Positions 1 to 7,172 are shown, counted from the stretch's first letter. The stretch: 12,123 nt of DNA from JAHFJA01 sp964357385 (GCA_964357385.1 CAYHKW010000030.1:1-12123); one strand, 5' to 3'. Notes: generated by a model from the sequence alone, not told the origin. A program made the numbers and translations.

Positions 1-1318
1 GTACCAATCGTTGACCAATCAATGCGGTGAGTGCCGGTGCAAGCAAAAACGATTTAACCCCTAATGCCAACAAACGAGGAATAGCTCCCGCCGCACTGTT
101 GGTATGGATTGTTGAAATCACCATGTGTCCCGTCAACGCAGCATTGATAGCGATGTCCGCAGTTTCATAATCACGAATTTCTCCCACCATCACCACGTCA
201 GGATCTTGTCGTAAAATAGAGCGAAGACCGCTCGCAAAAGTATAATCTTTTGATGGATCAACCTGGCTTTGATTGATGCCATTCAATTTGTACTCAATCG
301 GATCTTCCAGAGTAATAATCTTTACTTCAGATGAATTGAGATGATTGAGAATGGCGTACAGGGTTGTTGTTTTACCAGACCCTGTAGGACCGGTGGTTAT
401 AATCATGCCATTTGGTTTTTCAACTTCTCGCTTAAGAATTTTAAACGTGTAATCAGTGAGTCCCAAATCAGAAAACTGTAACCCGGCGCCTGATGATCGA
501 AGTAAACGCATTACTACGCTTTCGCCATAGCTTGTCGGCAATGTCGAAACACGAACGTCAACCTCATCGTCTTTGAGAAAAATAGTAAAGCGGCCATCTT
601 GAGGACGATCGGTAATATTGATTTTTACTTTTGCCAAAAGCTTTATGCGGGAAATAATTTTTTTCCATGATTCAAACGGGAGCTTTGCTATATCATGGAG
701 CACTCCGTCAATACGGAGTCGGAAATGAACATCGTCCTCTTCTGCTTCAATATGAATATCAGACGCATTAGACGCCAGTGCCACCGCAACAATCAACGTA
801 ATCACTTCCGTGAGGTTTATATTGGTCAATTGGTCTTGAATCTTCCTGATATCACCAAAGCCTGCTTTGTATTTTGCCAGATCGTCCTGAGAAATCTCAA
901 CACCTTTTACATCAGGAATAAACGTTGGCAAGGTAGCATAAATCTTCATCGCCGCATCAAAGCTGGTAGCTGACATGACGTGCAATTTTGTTTTCTTATG
1001 ATTCTTGTCTTCAAACGCTTTGATGTATTGCAGCACCTCATCCCGATGAGGATCAACGGCCGCCAAAAAAAATGCTCCTCCTTGAGCTTGAAAACATACC
1101 AACTGAAGTTCTCTTGCTGTTTCAAGCGGAATCAATTCCAAAAATCCTGGTGCAATCACCACACCAACAAGATAGGTATAGTCTATACCCAATTGAACAG
1201 CAAGAGCTTGGGCATCGCGCTCACGCTTCTCCAGAGCCATTTTGTGCATCTTCTCATCGAACTTTTCTTGAACATCGGCAAATGGTTGCCCTGCTTGGGG
1301 TGTTGGTGTTGACGGCAT
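1..1318 (-). CDS. pilB: Type IV pilus assembly / type II secretion ATPase PilB/GspE, C-terminus cut by window edge
   Basis: This is the hexameric cytoplasmic ATPase that powers pilin or pseudopilin polymerisation at the inner membrane. The frame is open from the ATG at 1318 to base 1, giving 439 codons without a stop. Residues about 30-110 resemble the GspE/PilB N-terminal domain (LGIDYTYL, then IPLETARELQ). The catalytic part has SDIHIE at 186-191, Walker A GPTGSGKT at 310-317, an Asp box LEDPIEY at 337-343, Walker B QDPDVVMVGEIRD at 371-383 with catalytic Glu380, and a His box with His405. The sequence breaks off at IGQRLV, just before where the family usually carries its zinc-binding cysteines. 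It starts 19 bp after the ftsH stop, so it is probably cotranscribed with ftsH. No Shine-Dalgarno sequence is visible at a useful distance. Met24 is a possible alternative start. PilB and GspE cannot be told apart from this sequence alone; a pilus role is favoured because such ATPases in CPR-type genomes usually belong to type IV pili. Confidence 0.93.
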   Translation of the reverse strand, partial: MPSTPTPQAGQPFADVQEKFDEKMHKMALEKRERDAQALAVQLGIDYTYLVGVVIAPGFLELIPLETARELQLVCFQAQGGAFFLAAVDPHRDEVLQYIKAFEDKNHKKTKLHVMSATSFDAAMKIYATLPTFIPDVKGVEISQDDLAKYKAGFGDIRKIQDQLTNINLTEVITLIVAVALASNASDIHIEAEEDDVHFRLRIDGVLHDIAKLPFESWKKIISRIKLLAKVKINITDRPQDGRFTIFLKDDEVDVRVSTLPTSYGESVVMRLLRSSGAGLQFSDLGLTDYTFKILKREVEKPNGMIITTGPTGSGKTTTLYAILNHLNSSEVKIITLEDPIEYKLNGINQSQVDPSKDYTFASGLRSILRQDPDVVMVGEIRDYETADIAINAALTGHMVISTIHTNSAAGAIPRLLALGVKSFLLAPALTALIGQRLV

Positions 1319-1337
1319 GGTTATGGTGTTTAAGGCC

Positions 1338-3143
1338 TTATGCGGGAAAGAAACGAGCGAACTCTTCTTGTTCAATGGTTTCTTTTTCTAGGAGTAATTG
1401 TACAATCTCTTCGAGTTTTGCGCGATGGGTGGTAATAACTTCTTTTGCCGACTTGTACGCATCAGTGGTGAAATTGTGTACTTGTTCATCAATCTTCTCT
1501 GCACTCTTCTCGCTATAATTGCGTTGCGGACGGCCCATATACGCAGACTCTGTATCATTGCTAAACACTTGCGGCCCTAATGCGCTCATTCCGTAATCAG
1601 TTACCATCCTGCGCGCAACCTCGGATGCTTTTTCAAGATCATTGCTGGCACCAGTACTCACATCGCCAAAGATAATCTCTTCGGTAACATATCCCCCCAT
1701 CATCACGGCCAAATCAGCAAGAAAATCCTTGCGTCGGGTAAAATATTTATCTTCTGTTGGCATGTTCAACGTATACCCTGCGGCACGACCGCGAGAAATA
1801 ATCGACACCTTTTGTACTGACCCTGCCTTCTTTAATGTGTGAGAAACCAACGCATGACCTGCTTCATGGTAGGCGGTAACTTTTTTCTCTTCAGGAGAAA
1901 GAAGGTGGCTCTTTCGTTCAGGCCCGAGCATTACCTTCTCAATACTGGCAAGAATATCGTCTTGCGTAATTTCTTTCCGATCATGACGCGCCGTCCAGAT
2001 CGCCGCTTCGTTCAAGAGATTGGAAAGATCAGCCCCCGTAAATCCAGGAGTACGTTCTGCAATACGGCGAAGAGATACGTCTGCTGCGAATGGTTTCTTT
2101 TGAGCATGAACTTGCAAAATTTCATCACGATCATTAATACTAGGAGGATCGAGATAAACACGACGATCAAAACGACCAGGACGCAATAGTGCAGGATCCA
2201 GTACATCAGGACGGTTGGTGGCCGCAATCACAATTACGTTATCATTTGGTTCAAAGCCATCAAGTTCTACCAAAATCTGGTTGAGTGTCTGTTCCCGCTC
2301 ATCATTGGAGCCGCCTAAGCCAGCACCACGCTGACGTCCGACGGCATCGATTTCATCAATAAAGACAATGCATGGCGCACTCTTTTTTGCCCGAGCAAAC
2401 AAATCACGGACACGGCTTGCACCGACACCAACAAACATTTCAATAAACTCTGATCCGGATACATGGAAAAAAGGAACATCGGCTTCACCCGCTACCGCTT
2501 TTGCCAATAACGTCTTTCCCGTCCCGGGAGGGCCTACCAACAATACTCCTTTTGGAATCTTTGCCCCGAGATCAGTAAACTTTTTGTGATCTTTTAAAAA
2601 CGCAACTACTTCTTTAAGTTCTTCCTTTGATTCCTTCACACCCGCAACATCTTTGAATGTTACTTTATTCTTTTTGTTTTCTGCTTCGACTTTGCGAGCA
2701 CGCGATGCACCAAACATCATGGCTCGTGAATTTGCTCCTTGAATCTGTCTGCTCATGAAAAACACCAACACGATCAACAAAAGAAATGGCAACGCAAAAG
2801 GGAGGATGGCAAGAACCCATCCTCCGGCACCATCACCTTTTACTTCAGGGTGCGCTTTTGCAACCTTGATCGGATCAAGATTGTAATTTTTTACCACCTC
2901 GCTAAATGACTCAGTTGGTTCTTTGCGAACAATCTGTTTGGCATCATCGCTCAATGTAACATGAAGACTATCGCCACGAATCTCAATCGATTTTACTTTT
3001 TCCTCATTGATTTGAGAAATAAGCGTTTCCATTCCTGCGATTGTTGGTTTGTTGATCGGTGATGCATTATATAAACTCAGTGCGGCACCTACCACCACAA
3101 CGACCACTAAAAAAATGACGATATTTTTTACAATTGGTTTCAT
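1338..3143 (-). CDS. ftsH: ATP-dependent zinc metalloprotease FtsH
   Basis: FtsH is a membrane-anchored hexameric AAA+ protease that extracts and degrades misassembled membrane proteins and some soluble regulators. The 601-residue protein has a full domain set. TM1 is at about 6-25, followed by a short extracytoplasmic domain (about 28-107) and TM2 at 109-130. The AAA module holds Walker A GPPGTGKT at 204-211, Walker B CIVFIDE at 258-264, and the second region of homology ending RPGRFDR at 321-327, with arginine-finger candidates Arg321 and Arg324. The protease domain has the zinc motif HEAGH at 426-430 and a third ligand candidate, Asp502, in GASNDLEKA. It is shorter than the 644 residues of the E. 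coli protein, mainly because the C-terminal tail is short. It lies 26 bp after the S1 gene and 19 bp before pilB. The start follows from the TM1 position; no Shine-Dalgarno sequence precedes it. All catalytic residues are present, so it should be active. Confidence 0.97.
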   Translation of the reverse strand: MKPIVKNIVIFLVVVVVVGAALSLYNASPINKPTIAGMETLISQINEEKVKSIEIRGDSLHVTLSDDAKQIVRKEPTESFSEVVKNYNLDPIKVAKAHPEVKGDGAGGWVLAILPFALPFLLLIVLVFFMSRQIQGANSRAMMFGASRARKVEAENKKNKVTFKDVAGVKESKEELKEVVAFLKDHKKFTDLGAKIPKGVLLVGPPGTGKTLLAKAVAGEADVPFFHVSGSEFIEMFVGVGASRVRDLFARAKKSAPCIVFIDEIDAVGRQRGAGLGGSNDEREQTLNQILVELDGFEPNDNVIVIAATNRPDVLDPALLRPGRFDRRVYLDPPSINDRDEILQVHAQKKPFAADVSLRRIAERTPGFTGADLSNLLNEAAIWTARHDRKEITQDDILASIEKVMLGPERKSHLLSPEEKKVTAYHEAGHALVSHTLKKAGSVQKVSIISRGRAAGYTLNMPTEDKYFTRRKDFLADLAVMMGGYVTEEIIFGDVSTGASNDLEKASEVARRMVTDYGMSALGPQVFSNDTESAYMGRPQRNYSEKSAEKIDEQVHNFTTDAYKSAKEVITTHRAKLEEIVQLLLEKETIEQEEFARFFPA

Positions 3144-3169
3144 AGGCAGATGGATTGTTCAAGGAAAGA

Positions 3170-4372
3170 TTACTCAGCGGCCGGGGTTTCTCCTTCTGTA
3201 GTTTCAGGTGCTGGTGCTGCTTCGCGTTCTGCAAGGGCAGCCTCTGTATATTTTGAATCAGGCTCACTCAACGCTTTCAAACTCAAACCAAGACGATGCT
3301 CTTCAGGCTTGATTGAAACAATGCGGAATGTTAATTCATCACCGATCTTTGCAACATCAAATGGGTTAGTGTCAGGCTTTGAAGAAAGTTCAGATACGTG
3401 TGCCAACCCATGGATATCGTGATCTAATTCAACAAACAAACCAAATGGATTTATCTTCAACACTTTTCCGGTAACTTTCTGTCCCAATACATATTTTTCT
3501 GCAACATGCTTCCATGGATCAGCAATCAAATTTTTCATTGAAAGGAAAATCTTTGAGCCATCGATCTTAATGATCTGTGCCTTGATCTTCTGTCCGCGAA
3601 CAACGACGTCGCGGGGGTCATCAATACGCTGCCATGCAATTTCTGAAATATGGACAAGACCTTCGAGTCCTTCGCCAAATTCTACGAATGCACCAAAGTC
3701 AGTGATCACCGTAATGGTTCCTTCAATAATATCACCAAGCTTATAGCTCCCGATAACATCCTTCTGGCGTTCTTCCCATACGGACTTTTCTGACACGATG
3801 AGTTTTTCATCCTGCTCATTCACATCAATAACTTTTACATCAAAGGTTTGACCAACGTAGGTCTTCAAACGATCAAGAATCTTATTCTTATCGCCCCCTT
3901 GAATGCGAGGATAGTGTTCAGGGCACAATTGGGAAACCGGCAAGAAGCCTTTGGTCTTTCCAAGAACTACCATAAGACCACCCTTGTTTGCTTCGGTGAT
4001 TTGTACCTGTACGATATCGCCTGCTTTTACCAAGCCAGACAATCGATCCCATGCTTTCTTATGACCCGCTGAGCGGAAAGAAAGTTCCATTGCGCCTGAT
4101 TCGTTTTCCAAATCAAGAACCGTGGCAACAACATGATCACCCAATGAAAGAGTTGAATATTCTTCGGATTCATCGATAAGTTCATATCCGCGAACAATAC
4201 CGCTGGCAATACCATCAATATCGATCTGAACTTCATTTTTTCCCATGCCAATAACCGTACCCTCTACCATATCTCCTACTTTAGGGAGTTGGGCGCCGAA
4301 TTCTTGGACTAATTGCTTATATTCTTCGCGTTCTGGGGCTGTTGCGCTTTCTTGAATTACGTTGTTAGACAT
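3170..4372 (-). CDS. rpsA: S1 RNA-binding domain protein, four S1 domains (ribosomal protein S1 homologue)
   Basis: This 400-residue protein contains four OB-fold S1 domains, at about 30-100, 116-195, 211-281 and 296-367. Domain 3 is the most canonical (GTITVITDFGAFVEF, then GLVHISEI) and domain 4 is close to it (GKVLKINPFGLFVEL, then GLAHVSEL). Domains 1 and 2 are more diverged. E. coli S1 has six such domains; four-domain versions occur in Firmicutes and other lineages. The family binds mRNA, and in some bacteria brings it to the 30S subunit. The last 25 or so residues are a low-complexity Ala/Pro/Glu/Thr tail, with no known fold. The gene starts 41 bp after the nusA stop and ends 26 bp before ftsH, which supports a shared transcript. 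The sequence before the ATG (ACTCATAATCGGT) has no Shine-Dalgarno element. Whether the protein is a stable ribosomal component or a free RNA-binding factor cannot be read from the sequence. Confidence 0.9.
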   Translation of the reverse strand: MSNNVIQESATAPEREEYKQLVQEFGAQLPKVGDMVEGTVIGMGKNEVQIDIDGIASGIVRGYELIDESEEYSTLSLGDHVVATVLDLENESGAMELSFRSAGHKKAWDRLSGLVKAGDIVQVQITEANKGGLMVVLGKTKGFLPVSQLCPEHYPRIQGGDKNKILDRLKTYVGQTFDVKVIDVNEQDEKLIVSEKSVWEERQKDVIGSYKLGDIIEGTITVITDFGAFVEFGEGLEGLVHISEIAWQRIDDPRDVVVRGQKIKAQIIKIDGSKIFLSMKNLIADPWKHVAEKYVLGQKVTGKVLKINPFGLFVELDHDIHGLAHVSELSSKPDTNPFDVAKIGDELTFRIVSIKPEEHRLGLSLKALSEPDSKYTEAALAEREAAPAPETTEGETPAAE

Positions 4373-4413
4373 ACCGATTATGAGTTAAATTATGAATTAG
4401 TTAATTAATATAA

Positions 4414-5643
4414 TTAAGCGGTCTCTTGTGTTGATTCTGGGATAATTTCCGTCTCTGGAGCCATTTCAGGGGTATTTTCGACTTCTGTAGGGGTCGTTTC
4501 TTCTGGTGTAGCGACCACTTCTCCTTGTTCTGATACTACTTCAATATTCCAATGTGTCAATTGCGAGGCCAAACGAACGTTCTGACCCCCTTTACCAATC
4601 GCAAGGGAAAGCTGGTCGTCTTTCACAAATACCCGGGCACGATGGTTGCTTTCATCCAGTTCGATGCGGGATACTTTTGCTGGTGAAAGAGCGTTCATGA
4701 TGAACGTCGACATATCTTCGTCATATTGGATGATGTCTACTTTCTCTCCACCCAACTCAGCGATGACGGTCTGAATGCGACTTCCGCGCTGCCCAATACA
4801 TGAGCCGATCGGATCAATATTTTCCTGATGTGCCATGACCGCTACCTTTGCGCGTTCTCCGACATCGCGTGCCACTGCTTTGATTTCAATCGCACCGCTT
4901 TCTACTTCAGGAATTTCTGATTCAAATACTTTGCGTATCATGTTTACATGTGCACGAGAGACAATGATCTCCGGTCCGCGCGTACCTTTTGCTACTGAAA
5001 CAACATATACTTTGATGCGATCGCCGGGCATGTATCGTTCGCGAGGAGAAAGTTCTTCGTTGGGCATGATTGCCGTACCACGGCCGATGTCCAACAATAC
5101 GCGCGAGCTTTCTTTGCGTTGTACCGTTGCCATGATGAGCGTGTCTTGCTTGTCTTTGAAATCTTCAAATACCAAATCACGTTCAGCTTCACGAAGTTTT
5201 TGAATAATAACCTGCTTAGCGGTCTGTGCAGCCATGCGTCCGTATTCTTCATTGACCGGCAATTCTGTTTTTATTACATCGCCCAATTCTGCATCAGCTT
5301 TCAATGCTGTTGCTTCAGAAATCATTATGTCGGTCTTAGGGTTAAACCGCTTTTCGCCTTCTGCTTCTTCATGATCTGTTTCATGTTCTTTTCCTTCTGC
5401 AAACTTTGCCATATGTGCTTCAAGCTCTTCGGGTGTGTAATCGCGCACGACGGTTTTCACGTCAAAAATCCGGGACTCGCCGGTATTGAGGTCAAACTCT
5501 GCTTTGACGTTCTGATTCTTTTCGCCAAAGTCCTTTCGATAGGCGGCTGCCAACGCAAACTCAAGAGCCTCAATGACGTATTCTTGAGGGATATTCTTCT
5601 CATCACAGACCTGCTTGATAGCAGAAGCGATTGGGTTATTCAT
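4414..5643 (-). CDS. nusA: Transcription termination/antitermination factor NusA
   Basis: NusA binds RNA polymerase near the RNA exit channel and modulates pausing, intrinsic termination and antitermination. Counting from the ATG at 5643, the 409-residue protein has an N-terminal polymerase-binding domain (1 to about 157), an S1 domain (about 167-232), KH1 with GQRG at 284-287, and KH2 with GKGG at 350-353 followed by QNVRLASQL. A charged stretch at about 72-101 looks like an insertion in the N-terminal domain compared with E. coli NusA. The last 38 or so residues are a Thr/Glu/Pro-rich tail in place of the acidic repeats of E. coli NusA. I prefer the start at 5643 (MNNPIASAIKQV) because it aligns with family N-termini. 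An in-frame ATG at 5700 would add 19 residues, but it sits in the loop of a hairpin only about 13 nt from the predicted transcription start. It is the first gene of the nusA-S1-ftsH-pilB group. A weak AAGG lies 12 nt before the start. Confidence 0.96.
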   Translation of the reverse strand: MNNPIASAIKQVCDEKNIPQEYVIEALEFALAAAYRKDFGEKNQNVKAEFDLNTGESRIFDVKTVVRDYTPEELEAHMAKFAEGKEHETDHEEAEGEKRFNPKTDIMISEATALKADAELGDVIKTELPVNEEYGRMAAQTAKQVIIQKLREAERDLVFEDFKDKQDTLIMATVQRKESSRVLLDIGRGTAIMPNEELSPRERYMPGDRIKVYVVSVAKGTRGPEIIVSRAHVNMIRKVFESEIPEVESGAIEIKAVARDVGERAKVAVMAHQENIDPIGSCIGQRGSRIQTVIAELGGEKVDIIQYDEDMSTFIMNALSPAKVSRIELDESNHRARVFVKDDQLSLAIGKGGQNVRLASQLTHWNIEVVSEQGEVVATPEETTPTEVENTPEMAPETEIIPESTQETA

Positions 5644-5679
5644 AGTATATAAATACCTTAAATTAGAGGAATTTCGGAT

Positions 5680-5711
5680 AAAAAAAGATAGTTTAACCAT
5701 GTAAACTATCT
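5680..5711 (-). terminator. Terminator-like hairpin with U-tract in the nusA leader
   Basis: On the minus strand a perfect 9-bp stem (5687-5695 with 5702-5710), extendable by the A5686-T5711 pair, closes a 6-nt loop and is followed directly by seven T residues (5686-5680). The T-tract would also pair in the extended form. The stem is AT-rich, with two G-C pairs, so it would be a weak terminator. It begins within a few bases of the predicted transcription start. It could act as an attenuator, a pause site or a 5' stabilising hairpin. The structure is seen; the role is inference. Confidence 0.5.
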
Positions 5712-5719
5712 ATGTACGC

Positions 5720-5748
5720 AGTATATGATAGGGGGTAGGAAAAGTCAA
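5720..5748 (-). promoter_or_regulatory. Sigma-70-type promoter for the nusA operon
   Basis: Read on the minus strand, the -35 element TTGACT (5743-5748) and -10 element TATACT (5720-5725) are separated by exactly 17 bp. Each hexamer differs from the consensus at one position. Transcription is expected to begin near 5713, leaving a leader of about 70 nt before the nusA ATG. No other promoter of this quality is visible before S1, ftsH or pilB, whose intergenic gaps are very short, so this is probably the main promoter of all four genes. Confidence 0.8.
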
Positions 5749-5822
5749 GCGGGGTACTGATGAGGCTAGGCTGTCTGTTCGACGTCAGAAAAGAGAAAGG
5801 AAGTACTAAAAATATAAAATCA

Positions 5823-5859
5823 AAAAAGACCTTGATGATTTATTCATCTCAATCTTTTT
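5823..5859. terminator. Possible weak bidirectional terminator hairpin
   Basis: AAAAAGA (5823-5829) can pair with TCTTTTT (5853-5859). Inside lie TTG/CAA and ATGA/TCAT helices separated by small bulges, around a TTTAT loop. Both strands have T-rich sequence after the stem. It would be a second stop for minus-strand readthrough from the orphan operon, upstream of the nusA promoter. The stem is interrupted and mostly A-T, so this is a tentative call. Confidence 0.3.
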
Positions 5860-5955
5860 ATTTTTTACCCTTCTTTAAAGAGCTATAATTATACTTATAT
5901 TTCTCCTTCTTCAATTACTTCAATAGTGAAGGGAGGCAAATAAATAAAGGAATGT

Positions 5956-5993
5956 AAAAAACCGCAATATGTTTTTACATTATCGCGGTTTTT
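5956..5993 (-). terminator. Intrinsic terminator of the orphan two-gene operon
   Basis: AAAAACCGC (5957-5965) pairs with GCGGTTTTT (5985-5993). The helix continues inward through ATA/TAT after one position that is A-C on the plus strand and a G-U wobble in the minus-strand RNA. In the minus-strand RNA a nested ATGT/ACAT stem closes the loop. Six T residues follow the stem on the minus strand, only a few bases after the TAA at 5998-6000. A T-run also follows on the plus strand, so it can act in both directions. Confidence 0.85.
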
Positions 5994-5997
5994 AATA

Positions 5998-6519
5998 TTA
6001 GGTATACTTCCAATAATCAGGTATTGCTTCCAGCCATTGCTGAGGAAGATCTACCTTATAAGCTACATAATCCCATCCAGCAGGAAGAGACTCTCCACCC
6101 CATTCCTTATTGGCAATCATTTCCAAAGAAGCATCACACTCTTTTAGTTTTTTAATATAACTCTCAACAAATGGATCTTTAAGCAGTTTTCCTTGTTTAT
6201 ATAGAGTAACTATACTTTTCAGGCAAGCTGCTTTCTTGGCCGAAAGCTTCAAGCAGCGCTCTTTTATCTTTTGCATTGCCGGAAGTCCTTCTGCAAGACT
6301 AAGAGCTATACTGACCATCTTGGTTTCTACAACACCTTTATTCTGAATATCATCCAAAACATCATTTATTACAGAAATTGAGCAGTTATCTTCCTCTAAA
6401 TCCTGAAATTTTTTAGAGACATCTTCCAATGTCTTTTTTGTGGTTTCAGAAACTTCAGATCCCAACATTGTTAATGGTGCTAAAACCTCTTCTTCATCCC
6501 GAACATTTAATCTACCCAT
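5998..6519 (-). CDS. Hypothetical protein, 173 residues, second gene of orphan operon
   Basis: I do not recognise this protein. It is 173 residues, with no signal peptide or membrane segment. Residues about 20-135 look mainly alpha-helical, rich in Lys, Glu, Asp and Leu, with amphipathic stretches such as TTKKTLEDVSKKFQDLEE. Four cysteines (46, 89, 99, 128) are scattered rather than arranged as a metal site. The C-terminus is different in character: it is rich in aromatics, with Trp at 140, 149, 162 and 170 and the ending IPDYWKYT. The start is well supported: GGGAGG lies 7 nt before the ATG, an unusually good ribosome binding site for this window. It follows the 138-residue gene by 35 nt and ends a few bases before a strong terminator. 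Base composition looks AT-richer than the flanking housekeeping genes. The pairing could mean a small two-protein module, but nothing in the sequence names a function. Confidence 0.8.
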   Translation of the reverse strand: MGRLNVRDEEEVLAPLTMLGSEVSETTKKTLEDVSKKFQDLEEDNCSISVINDVLDDIQNKGVVETKMVSIALSLAEGLPAMQKIKERCLKLSAKKAACLKSIVTLYKQGKLLKDPFVESYIKKLKECDASLEMIANKEWGGESLPAGWDYVAYKVDLPQQWLEAIPDYWKYT

Positions 6520-6526
6520 TGTAAGA

Positions 6527-6532
6527 CCTCCC
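6527..6532 (-). promoter_or_regulatory. Strong Shine-Dalgarno site of the 173-residue gene
   Basis: GGGAGG on the minus strand, 7 nt before the ATG at 6519, fixes that start. It contrasts with the housekeeping genes of the window, none of which has a ribosome binding site of this quality. Confidence 0.85.
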
Positions 6533-6554
6533 TACAAATTATAATACTTTCTTA

Positions 6555-6971
6555 TTATTCATTATTCTCTTCGCTGTCCTCATTACTAAAAAGGTAAACC
6601 CTCAGAGCTTCCCGGATAGTTGGCTTCCACATTTTAGACTCAACCAATATGCCACCAACCATGCCTTCAATTTTATGATCTCCACTTGCAACCGGACCAA
6701 AACCATCTCCTCCTATGCAGAAATGTCCATTATCATCGTAAAGAACATTGGGAGCAGCACCAAGCTTAGTGGTGGTCTCAATGATGAAATCTACAGGAAG
6801 ATTATCAAAATGTTGTCTTAAATCCTTATAAATGTCATTTCCGATTTCAAAGACTTCATTAGGGATCTGTACTTCTATTTCAATATCTTTAGAGGCTGCC
6901 TCTTCATGCTGATCACAAAAAATTTTACGTTTAGCTATTTTTTCATTTATAGCCAGTATTTCTTCGTTCAT
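6555..6971 (-). CDS. Hypothetical protein, 138 residues, first gene of orphan operon
   Basis: I do not recognise this protein. It is 138 residues, soluble by appearance, and acidic overall. It starts with a short probable helix (1-28) containing KRKIFCDQHEE, followed by an alternating stretch IEIEVQIPNEVFEI (30-43) that suggests a beta strand. The centre has a Gly-rich segment, CIGGDGFGPVASGD at 85-98. The end is a run of acidic and Asn residues after REALRVYLFSNE. No signal peptide, membrane span or catalytic motif is evident. AAAGGA lies 8 nt before the ATG, a good ribosome binding site. The near-consensus promoter at 7021-7049 lies about 50 bp upstream, so this gene leads the transcript and the 173-residue gene follows 35 nt later. 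Codon use and composition look AT-rich compared with ftsH or the giant surface gene, which hints at later acquisition; this is inference. Confidence 0.8.
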   Translation of the reverse strand: MNEEILAINEKIAKRKIFCDQHEEAASKDIEIEVQIPNEVFEIGNDIYKDLRQHFDNLPVDFIIETTTKLGAAPNVLYDDNGHFCIGGDGFGPVASGDHKIEGMVGGILVESKMWKPTIREALRVYLFSNEDSEENNE

Positions 6972-6979
6972 TTTTAAAG

Positions 6980-6985
6980 TCCTTT
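6980..6985 (-). promoter_or_regulatory. Shine-Dalgarno site of the 138-residue gene
   Basis: AAAGGA on the minus strand, followed by 8 nt and the ATG at 6971. Spacing and sequence fit efficient initiation and support this start. Confidence 0.75.
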
Positions 6986-7020
6986 CATTTCAACCAAAAA
7001 TATATCAATTTCTAAAAATA

Positions 7021-7049
7021 AGTATAGCATAAAACTCTATATTTGTCAA
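7021..7049 (-). promoter_or_regulatory. Near-perfect sigma-70-type promoter of the orphan operon
   Basis: On the minus strand, TTGACA (7044-7049) is a perfect -35 element and TATACT (7021-7026) a one-mismatch -10, with 17 bp between them. The spacer ends in TGC, giving an extended -10 (TGCTATACT). Transcription should begin near 7014, leaving a leader of about 43 nt. This is the best promoter in the window and implies strong, largely unregulated expression unless a repressor binds nearby. I see no clear operator palindrome. Confidence 0.85.
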
Positions 7050-7105
7050 TAGTCTTAATGACATTTAAAAGCTTATATTTATAATCTTTTTAGATAATTG
7101 CCGTA

Positions 7106-7127
7106 TTTCCTTGTAAATATAAGGAAA
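7106..7127. repeat. Small hairpin TTTCCTT/AAGGAAA
   Basis: A perfect 7-bp stem (7106-7112 with 7121-7127) around an 8-nt AT-rich loop. It competes with a second perfect 8-bp pairing, GTATTTCC (7103-7110) with GGAAATAC (7143-7150), so only one of the two can form at once. Confidence 0.5.
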
Positions 7128-7131
7128 AACA

Positions 7132-7160
7132 GAAAAAGCATTGGAAATACAAGCTTTTTC
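7132..7160. repeat. Hairpin GAAAAAGC/GCTTTTTC
   Basis: A perfect 8-bp stem (7132-7139 with 7153-7160) around a 13-nt loop. It resembles a weak terminator, but the T-run is inside the arm rather than after it. The GAAAAAG/CTTTTTC core recurs in the two larger stems to its right. Confidence 0.5.
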
Positions 7161-7172
7161 ACAACAAAGGAA

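Larger units (their letters stand above)
5749..5997. other. Intergenic region between nusA promoter and orphan operon
   Basis: About 250 bases with no convincing gene. It holds, from right to left, the strong terminator of the orphan operon (5956-5993), a plus-strand TATAAT at 5884-5889 without a good -35, a small imperfect hairpin (5903-5909 with 5928-5935), and a weaker A/T-arm hairpin at 5823-5859. The part from 5749 to 5822 shows nothing I can name. Confidence 0.6.

Noticed and set aside
5644..5700. 19-residue N-terminal extension of NusA from the ATG at 5700
   Set aside because: The ATG lies in a hairpin loop about 13 nt from the predicted transcription start, and family N-termini align with the ATG at 5643.
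5931..5957. GGGAGG followed by ATGTAA on the plus strand as a minimal open frame
   Set aside because: The spacing from GGAGG to ATG is 15 nt, too long, and the frame stops after one codon.
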